Shown in pieces: positions 15,155 to 23,493 of a stretch of DNA of 41,328 nt. This stretch comes from Lactobacillus apis (GTDB taxonomy: Bacteria > Bacillota > Bacilli > Lactobacillales > Lactobacillaceae). The stretch lies in assembly GCF_002837055.1 (NCBI RefSeq), contig NZ_PDKP01000002.1, positions 37,734 through 79,061 on the forward strand, read 5' to 3'. The position numbers and the translations under genes were made by a program. How positions within the stretch are numbered: position 1 is the first letter of the stretch; each line of letters starts with the position of its first letter. The notes under the pieces were generated by a model that was given only the letters and a program-made list of their open reading frames with translations, ran no database searches and had not been told where the DNA came from.

Positions 15155-16009
15155 ATGCAGCGGCAAAGTAGCTATGCGACAGACAAGGGTAAACTTTATT
15201 TAGTACCAACTCCGATTGGTAATTTAGAAGATATAACCATTCGGGCCAAAAAAGTTTTACAGAGCGCGGATTATATTGCAGCCGAAGACACACGAACAAG
15301 TGGAATTTTATTGGAAAAGATTGGCGTTCATAATCATATGCTGTCTTTTCATAAATATAATTCTAAACAACGTGCTCCGGAACTAATTAAACTAATGCAA
15401 GAAGGAGCTGTAATTGCTGAAATCAGTGATGCTGGTATGCCAGTTATTTCTGATCCTGGTTATGAATTGGTGCAAGAATGTATCAAAAACGATATTCCAG
15501 TTGTACCACTTCCAGGAGCTTCTGCCTTTACGACAGCCCTGATTGCTTCAGGTTTTGATGCGCAACCTTTCACTTACTACGGCTTTTTACCACGAAAAGC
15601 TAGCGAGCAGAAGCCGTTTTTTGAACAAATGAATGAGGCAAGAGCAACGTCAATTTTTTATGAAGCACCTCATCGCTTGGTTAAAACGCTTAAAAACATG
15701 GCAACAGTTTTTGATTCTAACCGACAAATTGTTGCTGCTAGAGAATTAACCAAAATTCATGAAGAATTTGTTCGCGGTACGATTACTGAATTAAATGATT
15801 ATTTTGAGGAGAATGCTCCACGAGGCGAATTTGTAATATTGGTATCACCAAATGCCAAGAAGCAAGAGCAACTCTCCTGGGATGAATTAATTGCATTAGT
15901 TGATCAGCGTGTACAGCTTGGCGATAGTAAGAAAGTTGCAATCAAAGAAGTTGCTCAGGCAAATAATGTCTCGAAGAATGAGTTATATGATCGATATCAT
16001 CAAAAGTAG
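15155..16009 (+). CDS. rsmI: 16S rRNA 2'-O-ribose C1402 methyltransferase RsmI
   Basis: This 284-residue tetrapyrrole-methylase-fold protein has the RsmI marks LVPTPIGNLEDIT, AEDTRTSGILLEKI, SDAGMPVISDPGYELV and a PLPGASAFTTALIASG segment, plus EAPHRLVKTL. It methylates C1402 in the 16S rRNA decoding region using SAM. It closes the tmk-to-rsmI gene group, 13 nt after yabA, behind AAGGA at wider than usual spacing. No terminator separates it from the thioesterase gene downstream. Confidence 0.95.
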   Translation: MQRQSSYATDKGKLYLVPTPIGNLEDITIRAKKVLQSADYIAAEDTRTSGILLEKIGVHNHMLSFHKYNSKQRAPELIKLMQEGAVIAEISDAGMPVISDPGYELVQECIKNDIPVVPLPGASAFTTALIASGFDAQPFTYYGFLPRKASEQKPFFEQMNEARATSIFYEAPHRLVKTLKNMATVFDSNRQIVAARELTKIHEEFVRGTITELNDYFEENAPRGEFVILVSPNAKKQEQLSWDELIALVDQRVQLGDSKKVAIKEVAQANNVSKNELYDRYHQK

Positions 16010-16018
16010 GCAAGTAAT

Positions 16019-16756
16019 ATGAAATATAGTGAACAACATACAGTAAATTATTATGAATGTGATGAAAACCGGCATTTAAGATTACCAGCAATGATTAACT
16101 TGATGATGTGTGTTTCTGAGAATCAACTAGCCGATAGCTCTGGTAGCACCGAAGAGTTGACACGTCGCGGCCTGGGCTGGGTAGTAACACAGTATCATTT
16201 AGATGTTAATAGATGGCCTGAGCCTGGTGAAGTAATTACTCTAACGACTGAACCAATTGGTTATAACCGGTTCCTGGAGTATCGTGATTACCAATTTACT
16301 GATGAAAAGGGCAATCCCCTGATTACTGGTAAAAGCGAATGGGTTTTATTTGATTTAAGTAAACGTAAATTGGTTTCAACCGATAAAGAAATGATGGATG
16401 ATTTAGGCATTCCTTTATTGAAAAAGTTGCCACGCTTTCCACGTTTGAAGCCACAAGATGAATATCAAGATAAGCGTCAGTACCGCGTTCGCTATGACGA
16501 TTTAGATACTAATCATCATATGACAAACGGACACTACTTTAATTGGTTTATTGATACTTTGGATCGTGATTTTCTTAAGACTCATGTTATTAGTGGGATT
16601 GACATCAAGTTTAACCTTGAAGTACGCTATTCGCAGACGCCATTTGCTTGTGTAAAATTGGTTGAAAATGAAGATGAAATTAAGTCATATCACACAATTG
16701 CTGATGAAGAACGGAATGATAAAGCCGTTTGTGAACTAACTTGGCGTAAATTATAA
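16019..16756 (+). CDS. Acyl-ACP thioesterase
   Basis: This 245-residue protein has two hot-dog-fold repeats of the acyl-ACP thioesterase family: an N-terminal repeat starting TVNYYECDENRHLRLPAMIN and a second containing RVRYDDLDTNHHMTNGHYFNW. The NHHMTNGHY segment resembles the active-site Asn/His region of plant FatA/FatB-type enzymes. It would hydrolyse acyl-ACP to free fatty acids in the cytoplasm. It is 9 nt downstream of rsmI with no terminator between. A physiological role in lactobacilli is not evident from context. Confidence 0.88.
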   Translation: MKYSEQHTVNYYECDENRHLRLPAMINLMMCVSENQLADSSGSTEELTRRGLGWVVTQYHLDVNRWPEPGEVITLTTEPIGYNRFLEYRDYQFTDEKGNPLITGKSEWVLFDLSKRKLVSTDKEMMDDLGIPLLKKLPRFPRLKPQDEYQDKRQYRVRYDDLDTNHHMTNGHYFNWFIDTLDRDFLKTHVISGIDIKFNLEVRYSQTPFACVKLVENEDEIKSYHTIADEERNDKAVCELTWRKL

Positions 16757-16757
16757 T
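16729..16757 (+). promoter_or_regulatory. Promoter of the folT-like gene
   Basis: TTGTGA (16729-16734) and a perfect TATAAT (16752-16757) with 17-bp spacing lie at the end of the thioesterase gene, 53 bp before the folT-like ATG. A second overlapping TATAAT occurs at 16757-16762. Confidence 0.6.
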
Positions 16758-16809
16758 ATAATTAGACGAGGTTATTAAACCAAGTTTATTATGAAAGAAG
16801 TGCTGCAAA

Positions 16810-17328
16810 ATGACTACAAAGGAAATGTTTAAGGTTGAATTGCGCGATCTAGTCCTTTTAGGCTTTGTTGTTGCCATCAAAGTTGTTCTTAGTCGCTTTA
16901 GTCTTGGAACAACAGTTGTTCATGTTAGTTTAGGTTTTATTGGAAGCGTCATGCTTGGCTATTTATTTGGCCCAGTTTGGGGTGCAATTGGCGGAGGAAT
17001 AAGTGACTTTGTGTCCTCAGCGTTATTTGGCAACCAAGGGGGCTTTTTTATTGGCTTCACATTGAGTACAATGATCGGGCCACTTATTTATGGTTTGCTT
17101 TTTTACAAGAAACCAGTTAAAATTTGGCGCATTATTCTTGCAACGATTTTGGTTACAGTTATAGTCAATATTGGATTGAATACACTATGGGTTCATCTGA
17201 TGTATGGCATGGATCTCAAGGCAGCTTTAATTCAGCGCATCCCTAAAGAGACGATTGTGCCTTGGATCGAAATGGTTGTTACTTACTTTGTTTTACAAGC
17301 AATTTCGCGGGTAAAAATTAGAAGATAG
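16810..17328 (+). CDS. folT: ECF transporter S component, folate (FolT) type
   Basis: This 172-residue hydrophobic protein has about five to six membrane helices. An N-terminal MTTKEMFKVELRDLVLLGFVVAI gives the Ala/Gly-poor coupling helix, and GYLFGPVWGAIGGGISDFVSS plus GGFFIGFTLSTMIGPLIYG follow, a pattern typical of folate-type S components. It would bind the vitamin and use the shared EcfAA'T energising module encoded elsewhere. Substrate assignment is by family resemblance only, and no folate riboswitch was recognised upstream. It has its own promoter and lies 26 nt before tsaB. Confidence 0.75.
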   Translation: MTTKEMFKVELRDLVLLGFVVAIKVVLSRFSLGTTVVHVSLGFIGSVMLGYLFGPVWGAIGGGISDFVSSALFGNQGGFFIGFTLSTMIGPLIYGLLFYKKPVKIWRIILATILVTVIVNIGLNTLWVHLMYGMDLKAALIQRIPKETIVPWIEMVVTYFVLQAISRVKIRR

Positions 17329-17354
17329 TTTTAAAAAGGTAGAAGTAATCTGAA

Positions 17355-18095
17355 ATGAAAATTTTAAGCATATCAACGGCAACTAATGAGTTGAGTGTGG
17401 CTTTAAATGAAGATGAACGCTTAATAGTAGAAAAGAATGAATTGGATGAGCGGAACCACAGTGAACATCTCGATCCAATTATTGATGAAATTCTGAACAA
17501 AAATAAGCTTAAGTTAAAGGATATTGACCGTTTTGCAGTCGCAATTGGTCCAGGTTCATACACAGGTCTACGTATCGGTGTCACAACAGTGAAAATGTTT
17601 GCCAGCATTTTAAATAAAGAAGTAGTTGGCGTTTCTACTTTACAAGCTTTAGCAGCCAGCTACTCTGAAGAAGATACTTTAGTGGTGGCTGGAATTGATG
17701 CCAGAAATGACAACTTCTTTGCAGGAGCATACCTTAATGAAAATGGGCAGCCAGTTAATGTCATTCCCGATGGACATTACCACATCGATGTTTTACTTAC
17801 TGCAATCAACGAGTATTTAAATGATCATAAGCCGAAAAAGCTTCTTTTTATTGGATCTGGTTTTGATAAGCAGATCGAGCAACTTGATACGCTTGAACTG
17901 CCATATTCATTTGGCTCTGCTGAGCAAAATGCAATTCATGCAGGTTTAATTGGCAAGCTTGCACTCAACAAGGAACCAGTTGATCCTGATTTATTGTTAC
18001 CAAACTATTTGAGACGGACACAAGCTGAAGTAGATTGGCATAAAAAGACGGGTAATCCGTTTGGTCCAGATAGTAATTATGTGGAAGAAGTTTAA
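17355..18095 (+). CDS. tsaB: tRNA t6A biosynthesis protein TsaB
   Basis: This 246-residue ASKHA-fold protein has the N-terminal ILSISTATNELSVALN and the AIGPGSYTGLRIG motif characteristic of TsaB. It is the dimerisation partner of TsaD in the N6-threonylcarbamoyladenosine (t6A) machinery that modifies A37 of ANN-decoding tRNAs. The tsaB-rimI-tsaD order is the conserved Firmicutes arrangement. tsaE and tsaC are not in the window. It overlaps the start of rimI by 17 nt. Confidence 0.95.
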   Translation: MKILSISTATNELSVALNEDERLIVEKNELDERNHSEHLDPIIDEILNKNKLKLKDIDRFAVAIGPGSYTGLRIGVTTVKMFASILNKEVVGVSTLQALAASYSEEDTLVVAGIDARNDNFFAGAYLNENGQPVNVIPDGHYHIDVLLTAINEYLNDHKPKKLLFIGSGFDKQIEQLDTLELPYSFGSAEQNAIHAGLIGKLALNKEPVDPDLLLPNYLRRTQAEVDWHKKTGNPFGPDSNYVEEV

Positions 18096-18651
18096 ACAGC
18101 TAGTTACGTTTCCGCATTTAACAAATGATTCAAGTGATTTTCACTTCAGGCCATTTGCCTTTAAATTGCAGCAAGAAACGCTTCAAGTAATGAAGGCAAA
18201 AACTGATGAAATTACTAATCTGCTATTTCTCGAAGAAAAAGTTTATAGTGGGGCAACACCATGGTCAGCCGCAATTTTGCAAGTTGAACTGATTAAAGAG
18301 GATTCACTGTATTTAGTGGTTTATCACGGTTCGAGATTAGTGGCAATGATTGGGATGCGCAAGATGAATACTGAAGCCCATGTTACCAACATAATGGTTG
18401 ATCCGGAGTGGCAACACCAAGGGTTAGGTACTTACTTGATGAAACTAATGATTGACTACGCGCAAAAAGCTAACTGCAGTTTTATTAGTTTAGAAGTGCG
18501 AATTGACAATGAAAATGCCAAAAAACTCTATCAGGCTTTGGGATTTACAGTTAAGTTAGTTCGCCCAAATTATTATCAAGACGTGCATAAAGATGGATTG
18601 AATATGGTGCTGGATTTAACAACACAAAAGAAAGGGATTGACTTTGGATAG
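18079..18651 (+). CDS. rimI: Ribosomal-protein-alanine N-acetyltransferase RimI family
   Basis: This GNAT acetyltransferase has 190 residues from the ATG at 18079; a TTG at 18061 would add six residues. The acetyl-CoA motif is [19 protein letters not shown], and the C-terminal part has the RimI-like [18 protein letters not shown]. The first 40 or so residues are an extension absent from the about 150-residue B. subtilis form. RimI acetylates the N-terminus of S18 in E. coli; the substrate here is inferred. It overlaps tsaB by 17 nt and tsaD by 8 nt, so all three are coupled. Confidence 0.88.
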   Translation: MWKKFKQLVTFPHLTNDSSDFHFRPFAFKLQQETLQVMKAKTDEITNLLFLEEKVYSGATPWSAAILQVELIKEDSLYLVVYHGSRLVAMIGMRKMNTEAHVTNIMVDPEWQHQGLGTYLMKLMIDYAQKANCSFISLEVRIDNENAKKLYQALGFTVKLVRPNYYQDVHKDGLNMVLDLTTQKKGIDFG

Positions 18652-19693
18652 TAAAAAAGATATCCGTATTTTGGCATATGAAAGCTCATGTGATGAGACT
18701 TCAACTTCAGTTGTCAAAAATGGTCGCGAAATTGAAAGTTTAATTGTTGCTACACAAATTAAGAGCCACCAGCGTTTTGGTGGTGTTGTGCCTGAAGTGG
18801 CAAGTCGCCATCATATTGAAGTAATTAGTCAAATTACTAAAGAAGCTTTGGCTGAAGCTAATGCTACTTGGAATGATATTGATGCCATTGCTGTAACTTA
18901 TGGTCCTGGACTGGTTGGTGCATTGCTAATTGGTCTTAGTGCTGCTAAAGCTGCTTCAATGGCAACAGGGTTACCTTTGATTGGTGTCGACCATATCATG
19001 GGTCATATTATGGCAGCCCAATTAACAGATGAAATTATTTATCCTGCATTGGCACTTCAAGTCTCTGGCGGTCATACTGAAATTGTTCTTTTGAAAGACC
19101 CAACTCATTTTGAAATTGTTGGTGACACAAGAGATGACGCTGCAGGGGAAGCATACGACAAGATTGGACGCGTTCTTGGTGTTAATTATCCGGCTGGTAA
19201 AACTATTGATGAATGGGCACATCAGGGTAAAGATACATTCAATTTTCCACGTGCAATGATGGAAGACGACGATTATGATTTTTCTTTTTCTGGACTAAAG
19301 AGTGCGTTTATTAACACCTGTCACCATGCGGATCAGATTCATCAAGAATTAAATAAATATGATTTGGCGGCTAGTTTTCAAGCTGCGGTGGTTGATGTTT
19401 TAGCTCATAAAACAATCAGGGCAATCAAGCAGTATCAACCGAAAACCTTCATTATGGGTGGGGGTGTTGCTGCTAATTTAGGTTTACGTGATCGAATGGA
19501 AGCTGAAATTGCTAATCTACCAGAGAATTTAACTCCTAAAGTTATTTTGCCAAGTCTAAAATTATGTGGTGACAATGCAGCAATGATAGGTGCTGCTGCC
19601 TATAATCTGTATAACGAAGGTGAATTTTCAGATTTAACTTTAAATGCAGATCCTTCGCTCGAATTACCTTACGCAGCAGAAATGTTAAAGTAA
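18644..19693 (+). CDS. tsaD: tRNA N6-adenosine threonylcarbamoyltransferase TsaD
   Basis: The protein has 349 residues from TTG at 18644; another TTG at 18638 is possible, but AAAGGG at 18631-18636 fits the later start. The metal-binding histidines lie in [14 protein letters not shown] nucleotide-site segments [19 protein letters not shown] and [17 protein letters not shown] are present. It catalyses transfer of the threonylcarbamoyl group to tRNA A37. It overlaps rimI by 8 nt and ends at a bidirectional terminator. The family is nearly universal and usually essential. Confidence 0.96.
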   Translation: MDSKKDIRILAYESSCDETSTSVVKNGREIESLIVATQIKSHQRFGGVVPEVASRHHIEVISQITKEALAEANATWNDIDAIAVTYGPGLVGALLIGLSAAKAASMATGLPLIGVDHIMGHIMAAQLTDEIIYPALALQVSGGHTEIVLLKDPTHFEIVGDTRDDAAGEAYDKIGRVLGVNYPAGKTIDEWAHQGKDTFNFPRAMMEDDDYDFSFSGLKSAFINTCHHADQIHQELNKYDLAASFQAAVVDVLAHKTIRAIKQYQPKTFIMGGGVAANLGLRDRMEAEIANLPENLTPKVILPSLKLCGDNAAMIGAAAYNLYNEGEFSDLTLNADPSLELPYAAEMLK

Positions 19694-19694
19694 A

Positions 19695-19733
19695 AACAAA
19701 AAGACTCAACTTTTAAGGTTGAGTCTTTTTGTT
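19695..19733. terminator. Bidirectional terminator between tsaD and the GNAT gene
   Basis: A perfect 16-bp inverted repeat, AACAAAAAGACTCAAC (19695-19710) and its complement at 19718-19733, encloses a 7-nt loop. A and T tracts on both sides let it end transcripts from both converging genes. Confidence 0.92.
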
Positions 19734-19737
19734 ATGG

Positions 19738-20142
19738 TTAATATTCGTGATAAAAAGCAACTAATTCACCTTGATCACAAGATGAAAAGCCATTTTTTTC
19801 ATAAAAGGCACGTGTCTCAGGTTCTTCCATTGTCAAAAGCACTTGTTGGCGCACGTGACGAAATTCTTTACGTACTTTATTAATCAATGTTGAGCCAATT
19901 CCCTTGTTTTGATACGCAGGTAAAACCAGTAAGTCTTGAATATAAATAATAGTCAAGCCATCACCAACGACACGAATTAAGCCGATTAGTTGATCATGAT
20001 CGAATGCGCCAAGCACATAAAGCGAATTATGGACAGCTTGCTGAAGTAGTTCAGGTTTTTCTGTATATGAAGTCCAGCCTACACTTTGATACAAGTTAAT
20101 TAGCTGTTTTAGATTAATATTCTTATCGGTTAAAAAATTCAT
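19738..20142 (-). CDS. GNAT family N-acetyltransferase
   Basis: This 134-residue minus-strand protein has the GNAT acetyl-CoA motif IQDLLVLPAYQNKGIGSTLINKV and the C-terminal TRAFYEKNGFSSCDQ segment. The start MNFLTDKNINLKQL is preceded on the minus strand by AAGGAGGA. It resembles small GNATs of unknown substrate. It is transcribed alone, convergent with tsaD and divergent from the PhzF-family gene, and its neighbours give no functional hint. Confidence 0.88.
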   Translation of the reverse strand: MNFLTDKNINLKQLINLYQSVGWTSYTEKPELLQQAVHNSLYVLGAFDHDQLIGLIRVVGDGLTIIYIQDLLVLPAYQNKGIGSTLINKVRKEFRHVRQQVLLTMEEPETRAFYEKNGFSSCDQGELVAFYHEY

Positions 20143-20355
20143 TTTGTTTGTCCTCCTTAATTTATTTACAAATTAAAGAGCAATGCGTAATTTCTCCATT
20201 TCATAACCTCGCTTTTTAATTAATGGTATTAGGTAACCTTCATTTTATAAAAAGTGGGTCTAAAAGACAAGATGCTTGAGAACTTAATTAGCTATTCAGC
20301 ATTTAAAGTTGAAATGTTAAACTAGTTATTTATAAAACTAGTGGAGGAAGTATTT
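20143..20355. other. Divergent intergenic region
   Basis: About 210 bp separates the minus-strand GNAT gene from the plus-strand PhzF-family gene. It contains the GNAT ribosome-binding site, a GGTAACC palindrome near 20235, and the PhzF-side promoter/operator. No RNA gene or riboswitch was recognised. Confidence 0.5.
20309..20342 (+). promoter_or_regulatory. Promoter with ACTAGT inverted repeat upstream of the PhzF-family gene
   Basis: TTGAAA (20309-20314) and TATAAA (20331-20336) are spaced by 16 bp. ACTAGTTAT (20321-20329) and ATAAAACTAGT (20332-20342) form an imperfect inverted repeat covering the -10 box, a possible repressor site. A TGTTAAACT extended -10 beginning at 20315 is an alternative. 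Confidence 0.45.
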
Positions 20356-21225
20356 ATGCAACACAATTATGTGGCTTTTAGCCAGGCAGATGTTTTTACC
20401 CAAATACCTTATCAGGGTAATCCGGTCGCGGTAATTATTGATGGTGACAAGTTTAGCGATGATGAAATGCAAAAAATAGCGAATTGGACCAACCTTTCGG
20501 AAACCACATTTTTATGTTCGCCAACGAATCCTGCTGCTGATTATCGTTTACGTATTTTTACTCCTAAAGAAGAACTATCCTTTGCAGGTCACCCAACGAT
20601 TGGCTCAGCAAAAGTGGCATTGAATAATGGACTAAAGCCTCAGCATCCTGAATACCTAGTGCAAGAATGTGCTAAAGGATTGGTGCCGGTTTATATGAAG
20701 CAAGACAAACTGTTCTTTGCCTTACCTAAACCTGACGTAAAACCAATTTCATCAGATTTATTAGAAGCAATTGCTCAGGCTCTAGGGCTCCCAAATATTC
20801 ATTCAATTAAGTTAGCTAAGGTAGTTGACGTTGGAGCCGTTTGGTACACTTTATATCTTGATACGGTTGAGACTGTTCTCAGTCTAAATCCAGACGACAG
20901 CCAATTAGCATCATTATTGCCAAAAGGCACTTCAGGTGTAACTGTTTTTGCCTTGACAGATGGAAAAACGGAAGTTGAAGTTCGGTCGTTTGCACCAGCA
21001 CAGGGTGTGCATGAAGATCCTGTTTGTGGTAGTGGGAATGGTGCAGTAGCAGTTTTGATTAAAGAAGAGCACCTATTAGCAAAATCTCACTATCTTGCTA
21101 GCCAAGGCCAAAAATGTGGGCGCTCCGGGTTAATTGAAGTTGACTTAGATAATCAAGGTCAAATTCTAATTGGCGGACAAGCTGTTGAGTGTATTAAAGG
21201 TCAAATTGCGCTGCCAGAACGGTAA
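20356..21225 (+). CDS. PhzF family isomerase
   Basis: The protein has 289 residues from the ATG at 20356; GGAGGA at 20343-20348 rules in this start over the GTG at 20341. It has the PhzF/DAP-epimerase-like fold markers: QADVFTQIPYQGNPVAV at the start, catalytic-type Glu in NLSETTFL, GHPTIGSA, and the C-terminal DPVCGSGNGA. PhzF itself isomerises a phenazine precursor, but most bacterial members have unknown substrates and no phenazine genes are present. It is a single-gene unit between its own promoter and a terminator. Confidence 0.9.
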   Translation: MQHNYVAFSQADVFTQIPYQGNPVAVIIDGDKFSDDEMQKIANWTNLSETTFLCSPTNPAADYRLRIFTPKEELSFAGHPTIGSAKVALNNGLKPQHPEYLVQECAKGLVPVYMKQDKLFFALPKPDVKPISSDLLEAIAQALGLPNIHSIKLAKVVDVGAVWYTLYLDTVETVLSLNPDDSQLASLLPKGTSGVTVFALTDGKTEVEVRSFAPAQGVHEDPVCGSGNGAVAVLIKEEHLLAKSHYLASQGQKCGRSGLIEVDLDNQGQILIGGQAVECIKGQIALPER

Positions 21226-21226
21226 T

Positions 21227-21259
21227 AAAAAGACATTGCAGGATTATGCAATGTCTTTT
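21227..21259. terminator. Bidirectional terminator between the PhzF-family and ABC-F genes
   Basis: AAAAAGACATTGCA (21227-21240) pairs with TGCAATGTCTTTT (21247-21259) around a 6-nt loop. A tracts and T tracts flank it on both strands, serving the two converging genes. Confidence 0.92.
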
Positions 21260-21262
21260 AGT

Positions 21263-23194
21263 TTATTCAAAATCATCTAATGCAGTGAGAGCTGTTTCCC
21301 AGTCATCATTTGCTTTGTCTAATTCGGTTTGAATGTCTGTTAATTTTTCTTGAAGTGGTCCAAGCTTATCAAAATTAGTAGCAATTTCAGGATCAGCCAT
21401 TTCAGTTTGAATTTCTTCTTGCTGTTTTTCAAGTTGGTCGATTTTTGCTTCAGCAGCTTCTACTTCACGTTGCAATTTCCGTTTTTGTGAATCGCGCTGC
21501 TTTTGTTCTTGATAAGAAAGCTTATTGGTTGATTCATCAGAAGGATTTTCCATTTCTGTTTCATTTTGCTTAACAGGAGCTTCAACCGCAGTATCTGTCG
21601 TTTTAGCTTTTTCGTTAAGGTAATAGGTGTAATCACCCTCATAAACTTTGGCATGCTGGCCTTTAACTTCAACAATTTTGTTGGATAATTGATTAATAAA
21701 GTAACGGTCGTGTGAAACGAACAGTAAAGTGCCATCAAACTTTTGTAAGGCTTGTTCAAGCACTTCCTTAGCTTCTAAGTCTAGGTGGTTAGTAGGCTCA
21801 TCCATTAGCAGGAAATTGTTGTGTTCCAGAGACAAGACTGTCAGAGTCAGTCTAGCTTTCTGTCCACCTGATAGTTGCCCGACTGTCTTATCAATGTCTT
21901 TAGCCGTAAAAAGAAAACTTGCTAGAATTGAACGCACATCCCGCTCGGGCATCGTTTTATGGCGATCCCAAATTGTATCAAGCACCGTCTTAGTCGGATC
22001 AAGCAGTTGTAATTCTTGATCATAATAACCGATGTCAAGGGAGGCACCATACTTGATCGAACCACCCTTTGGCTTTAATTCCTTCATGACAGTCTTAAGT
22101 AAGGTAGATTTACCAATTCCGTTAGGGCCAATTACTGCAACACGATCGCCCTTGTTAACTTGCAAGGAAATATCTTCGACCATGGTTTTTGTTGGATAGC
22201 CAATGGTTAAGTCACGTAAAATTAATACTTCTTTTCCGGAAGGGCGTTCACTTCTAAAGTTAATTTGAACCTTGTTTTTATGTTTAGGTGGAGTGATCCG
22301 TTCCATTTTTTCTAGTTGCTTACGTCGACTTTGGGCACGCTTAGTGGTTTTAGCTCTGGCAATATTCTTTTGAATGAATTCCTCATCCTTTTTAATTTTT
22401 TCTTGTTGCCGCTCGTAAGCCTCTTCTTGTTGCATGTTGCGTAACTCACGCTCAGCAACATAGTTAGAATAGTTTCCCTTAAAAACAGTTAGTTTACCAA
22501 ACTGCAATTCAAAAATTTGGTTAGCCAAATGATCTAAAAAGTACTGGTCGTGGGAAACAACCAAGATAGCACCAGAATAGCTCTTTAAATAGGTTTCTAA
22601 CCAGTCCAAAGTATCTAAATCAAGATAGTTGGTAGGCTCATCGAGTAAAAGCAGTGGTGGCTTACGTAACAACAGTTTAACGAAAGCCAATCTAGTTTTT
22701 TCACCACCAGAAAGACTACCAATTGTTTTTGTCCATGTTGATTCAGGAAAATTAAAACCATTTAGAATACTCTTAATATCAGATTGATAAGTGTAACCAC
22801 CTTGTTGCTCAAAGTTAAATTGAAGTTGGTCATACTGTTTTAGCAGCTGCTTATCCTCAGGATGAGCAGCAATTTTTTCCTGCAGAGTTTGAATATTCTG
22901 GCCCATTTGAATTAGCGTAGCAAAAACGGTCAACATTTCATCCCAAATGTTGTTTTTTTCGTTTAAGCCATTTTCCTGTGCAATATAGCCAACGTCGATG
23001 TCTTTATTAATCGTGAATTCGCCATGTGTAGCTTCTTCTTCACCAGTCATAATTTTTAATAAGGTAGTCTTACCGACCCCATTTGGTCCCACTAGACCAA
23101 TTCGTGCATTTGAATCAATTGAAAAATTGACGTTCTTAAATAGTGTAATAGCGCCAAATTGTTTCTCTAAGTTGTGTCCTTGTGCAATTATCAT
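21263..23194 (-). CDS. ABC-F family ATPase
   Basis: This 643-residue soluble protein has two ABC domains and no membrane helix. Domain 1 has GPNGVGKTT, LSGGEKTRL and DEPTNYLD; domain 2 has GPNGIGKST, LSGGQKARL and DEPTNHLD. Between them is a basic inter-domain linker (QKNIARAKTTKRAQSRRK) that enters the ribosome in ABC-F proteins. The C-terminus is an acidic coiled coil (KLQREVEAAEAKIDQLEKQ). It resembles YdiF/Uup housekeeping members more than antibiotic-protection ABC-Fs, and its position next to rex matches B. subtilis ydiF. A specific resistance role is not supported. Confidence 0.92.
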   Translation of the reverse strand: MIIAQGHNLEKQFGAITLFKNVNFSIDSNARIGLVGPNGVGKTTLLKIMTGEEEATHGEFTINKDIDVGYIAQENGLNEKNNIWDEMLTVFATLIQMGQNIQTLQEKIAAHPEDKQLLKQYDQLQFNFEQQGGYTYQSDIKSILNGFNFPESTWTKTIGSLSGGEKTRLAFVKLLLRKPPLLLLDEPTNYLDLDTLDWLETYLKSYSGAILVVSHDQYFLDHLANQIFELQFGKLTVFKGNYSNYVAERELRNMQQEEAYERQQEKIKKDEEFIQKNIARAKTTKRAQSRRKQLEKMERITPPKHKNKVQINFRSERPSGKEVLILRDLTIGYPTKTMVEDISLQVNKGDRVAVIGPNGIGKSTLLKTVMKELKPKGGSIKYGASLDIGYYDQELQLLDPTKTVLDTIWDRHKTMPERDVRSILASFLFTAKDIDKTVGQLSGGQKARLTLTVLSLEHNNFLLMDEPTNHLDLEAKEVLEQALQKFDGTLLFVSHDRYFINQLSNKIVEVKGQHAKVYEGDYTYYLNEKAKTTDTAVEAPVKQNETEMENPSDESTNKLSYQEQKQRDSQKRKLQREVEAAEAKIDQLEKQQEEIQTEMADPEIATNFDKLGPLQEKLTDIQTELDKANDDWETALTALDDFE

Positions 23195-23213
23195 AATTTT
23201 TCACCTAAAAACT

Positions 23214-23222
23214 ATTTTAGCA
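23214..23222 (-). promoter_or_regulatory. Extended -10 promoter element of the ABC-F gene
   Basis: Read on the minus strand this is TGCTAAAAT, an extended -10 about 20 nt upstream of the ABC-F start. No good -35 is seen. A perfect palindrome CACTGCAGTG (23225-23234) lies just upstream in the spacer. Confidence 0.4.
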
Positions 23223-23493
23223 TACACTGCAGTGCGATAGTGGACGGATTATTGAAGGAAGGCAAAACAAAGTTAGTGAAGATTTGGCAATTTTTAATTG
23301 TTAAGGGATGTACAAATGAGTTTTCACTAAGTCAAGATTTCTTAGGGAAAAAACTGAAATTAGCCCCTTTTTTATTAATTCAAGATTGTGAAAAAAACAT
23401 TTGCAAATGCTATCAATTTATAGGTAAAATAATACTAATTGATGAGCTAATTCACAAATAACTCTTAGGCAAAATAAGTTGGAGGCTTTTAGA
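23223..23493. other. Intergenic region between the ABC-F gene and rex
   Basis: About 270 bp of AT-rich DNA holds the ABC-F promoter, the CACTGCAGTG palindrome, a candidate rex promoter and two Rex-like half-sites. An open frame of about 95 codons crosses it, but it is partly antisense to the ABC-F start, lacks a ribosome-binding site and has no recognisable domain. It is treated as noncoding. Confidence 0.6.
23386..23457 (+). promoter_or_regulatory. rex: Candidate rex promoter with Rex half-sites
   Basis: TTGCAA (23401-23406) and TAAAAT (23425-23430) are spaced by 18 bp. TTGTGAA (23386-23392) and TTCACAA (23451-23457) flank the promoter; these are the two halves of the Rex operator consensus but 58 bp apart, not joined as the usual 18-bp site. 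Autoregulation by Rex is possible but unproven. Confidence 0.3.

Noticed and set aside
16757-16809. Folate or THF riboswitch before the FolT-like gene
   Set aside because: The 53-bp gap is too short and has no recognisable riboswitch motif.
20356-21225. Phenazine biosynthesis from the PhzF-family gene
   Set aside because: No other phz gene is present, and the family is broad with mostly unknown substrates.
21263-23194. ABC-F protein as an antibiotic-resistance determinant
   Set aside because: The arrangement with rex and the C-terminal coiled coil fit the housekeeping YdiF/Uup type, and there is no leader peptide or resistance neighbour.
23174-23461. A plus-strand open frame of about 95 codons between the ABC-F gene and rex
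   Set aside because: It is partly antisense to the ABC-F start, has no ribosome-binding site, no recognisable domain and covers promoter-like DNA.
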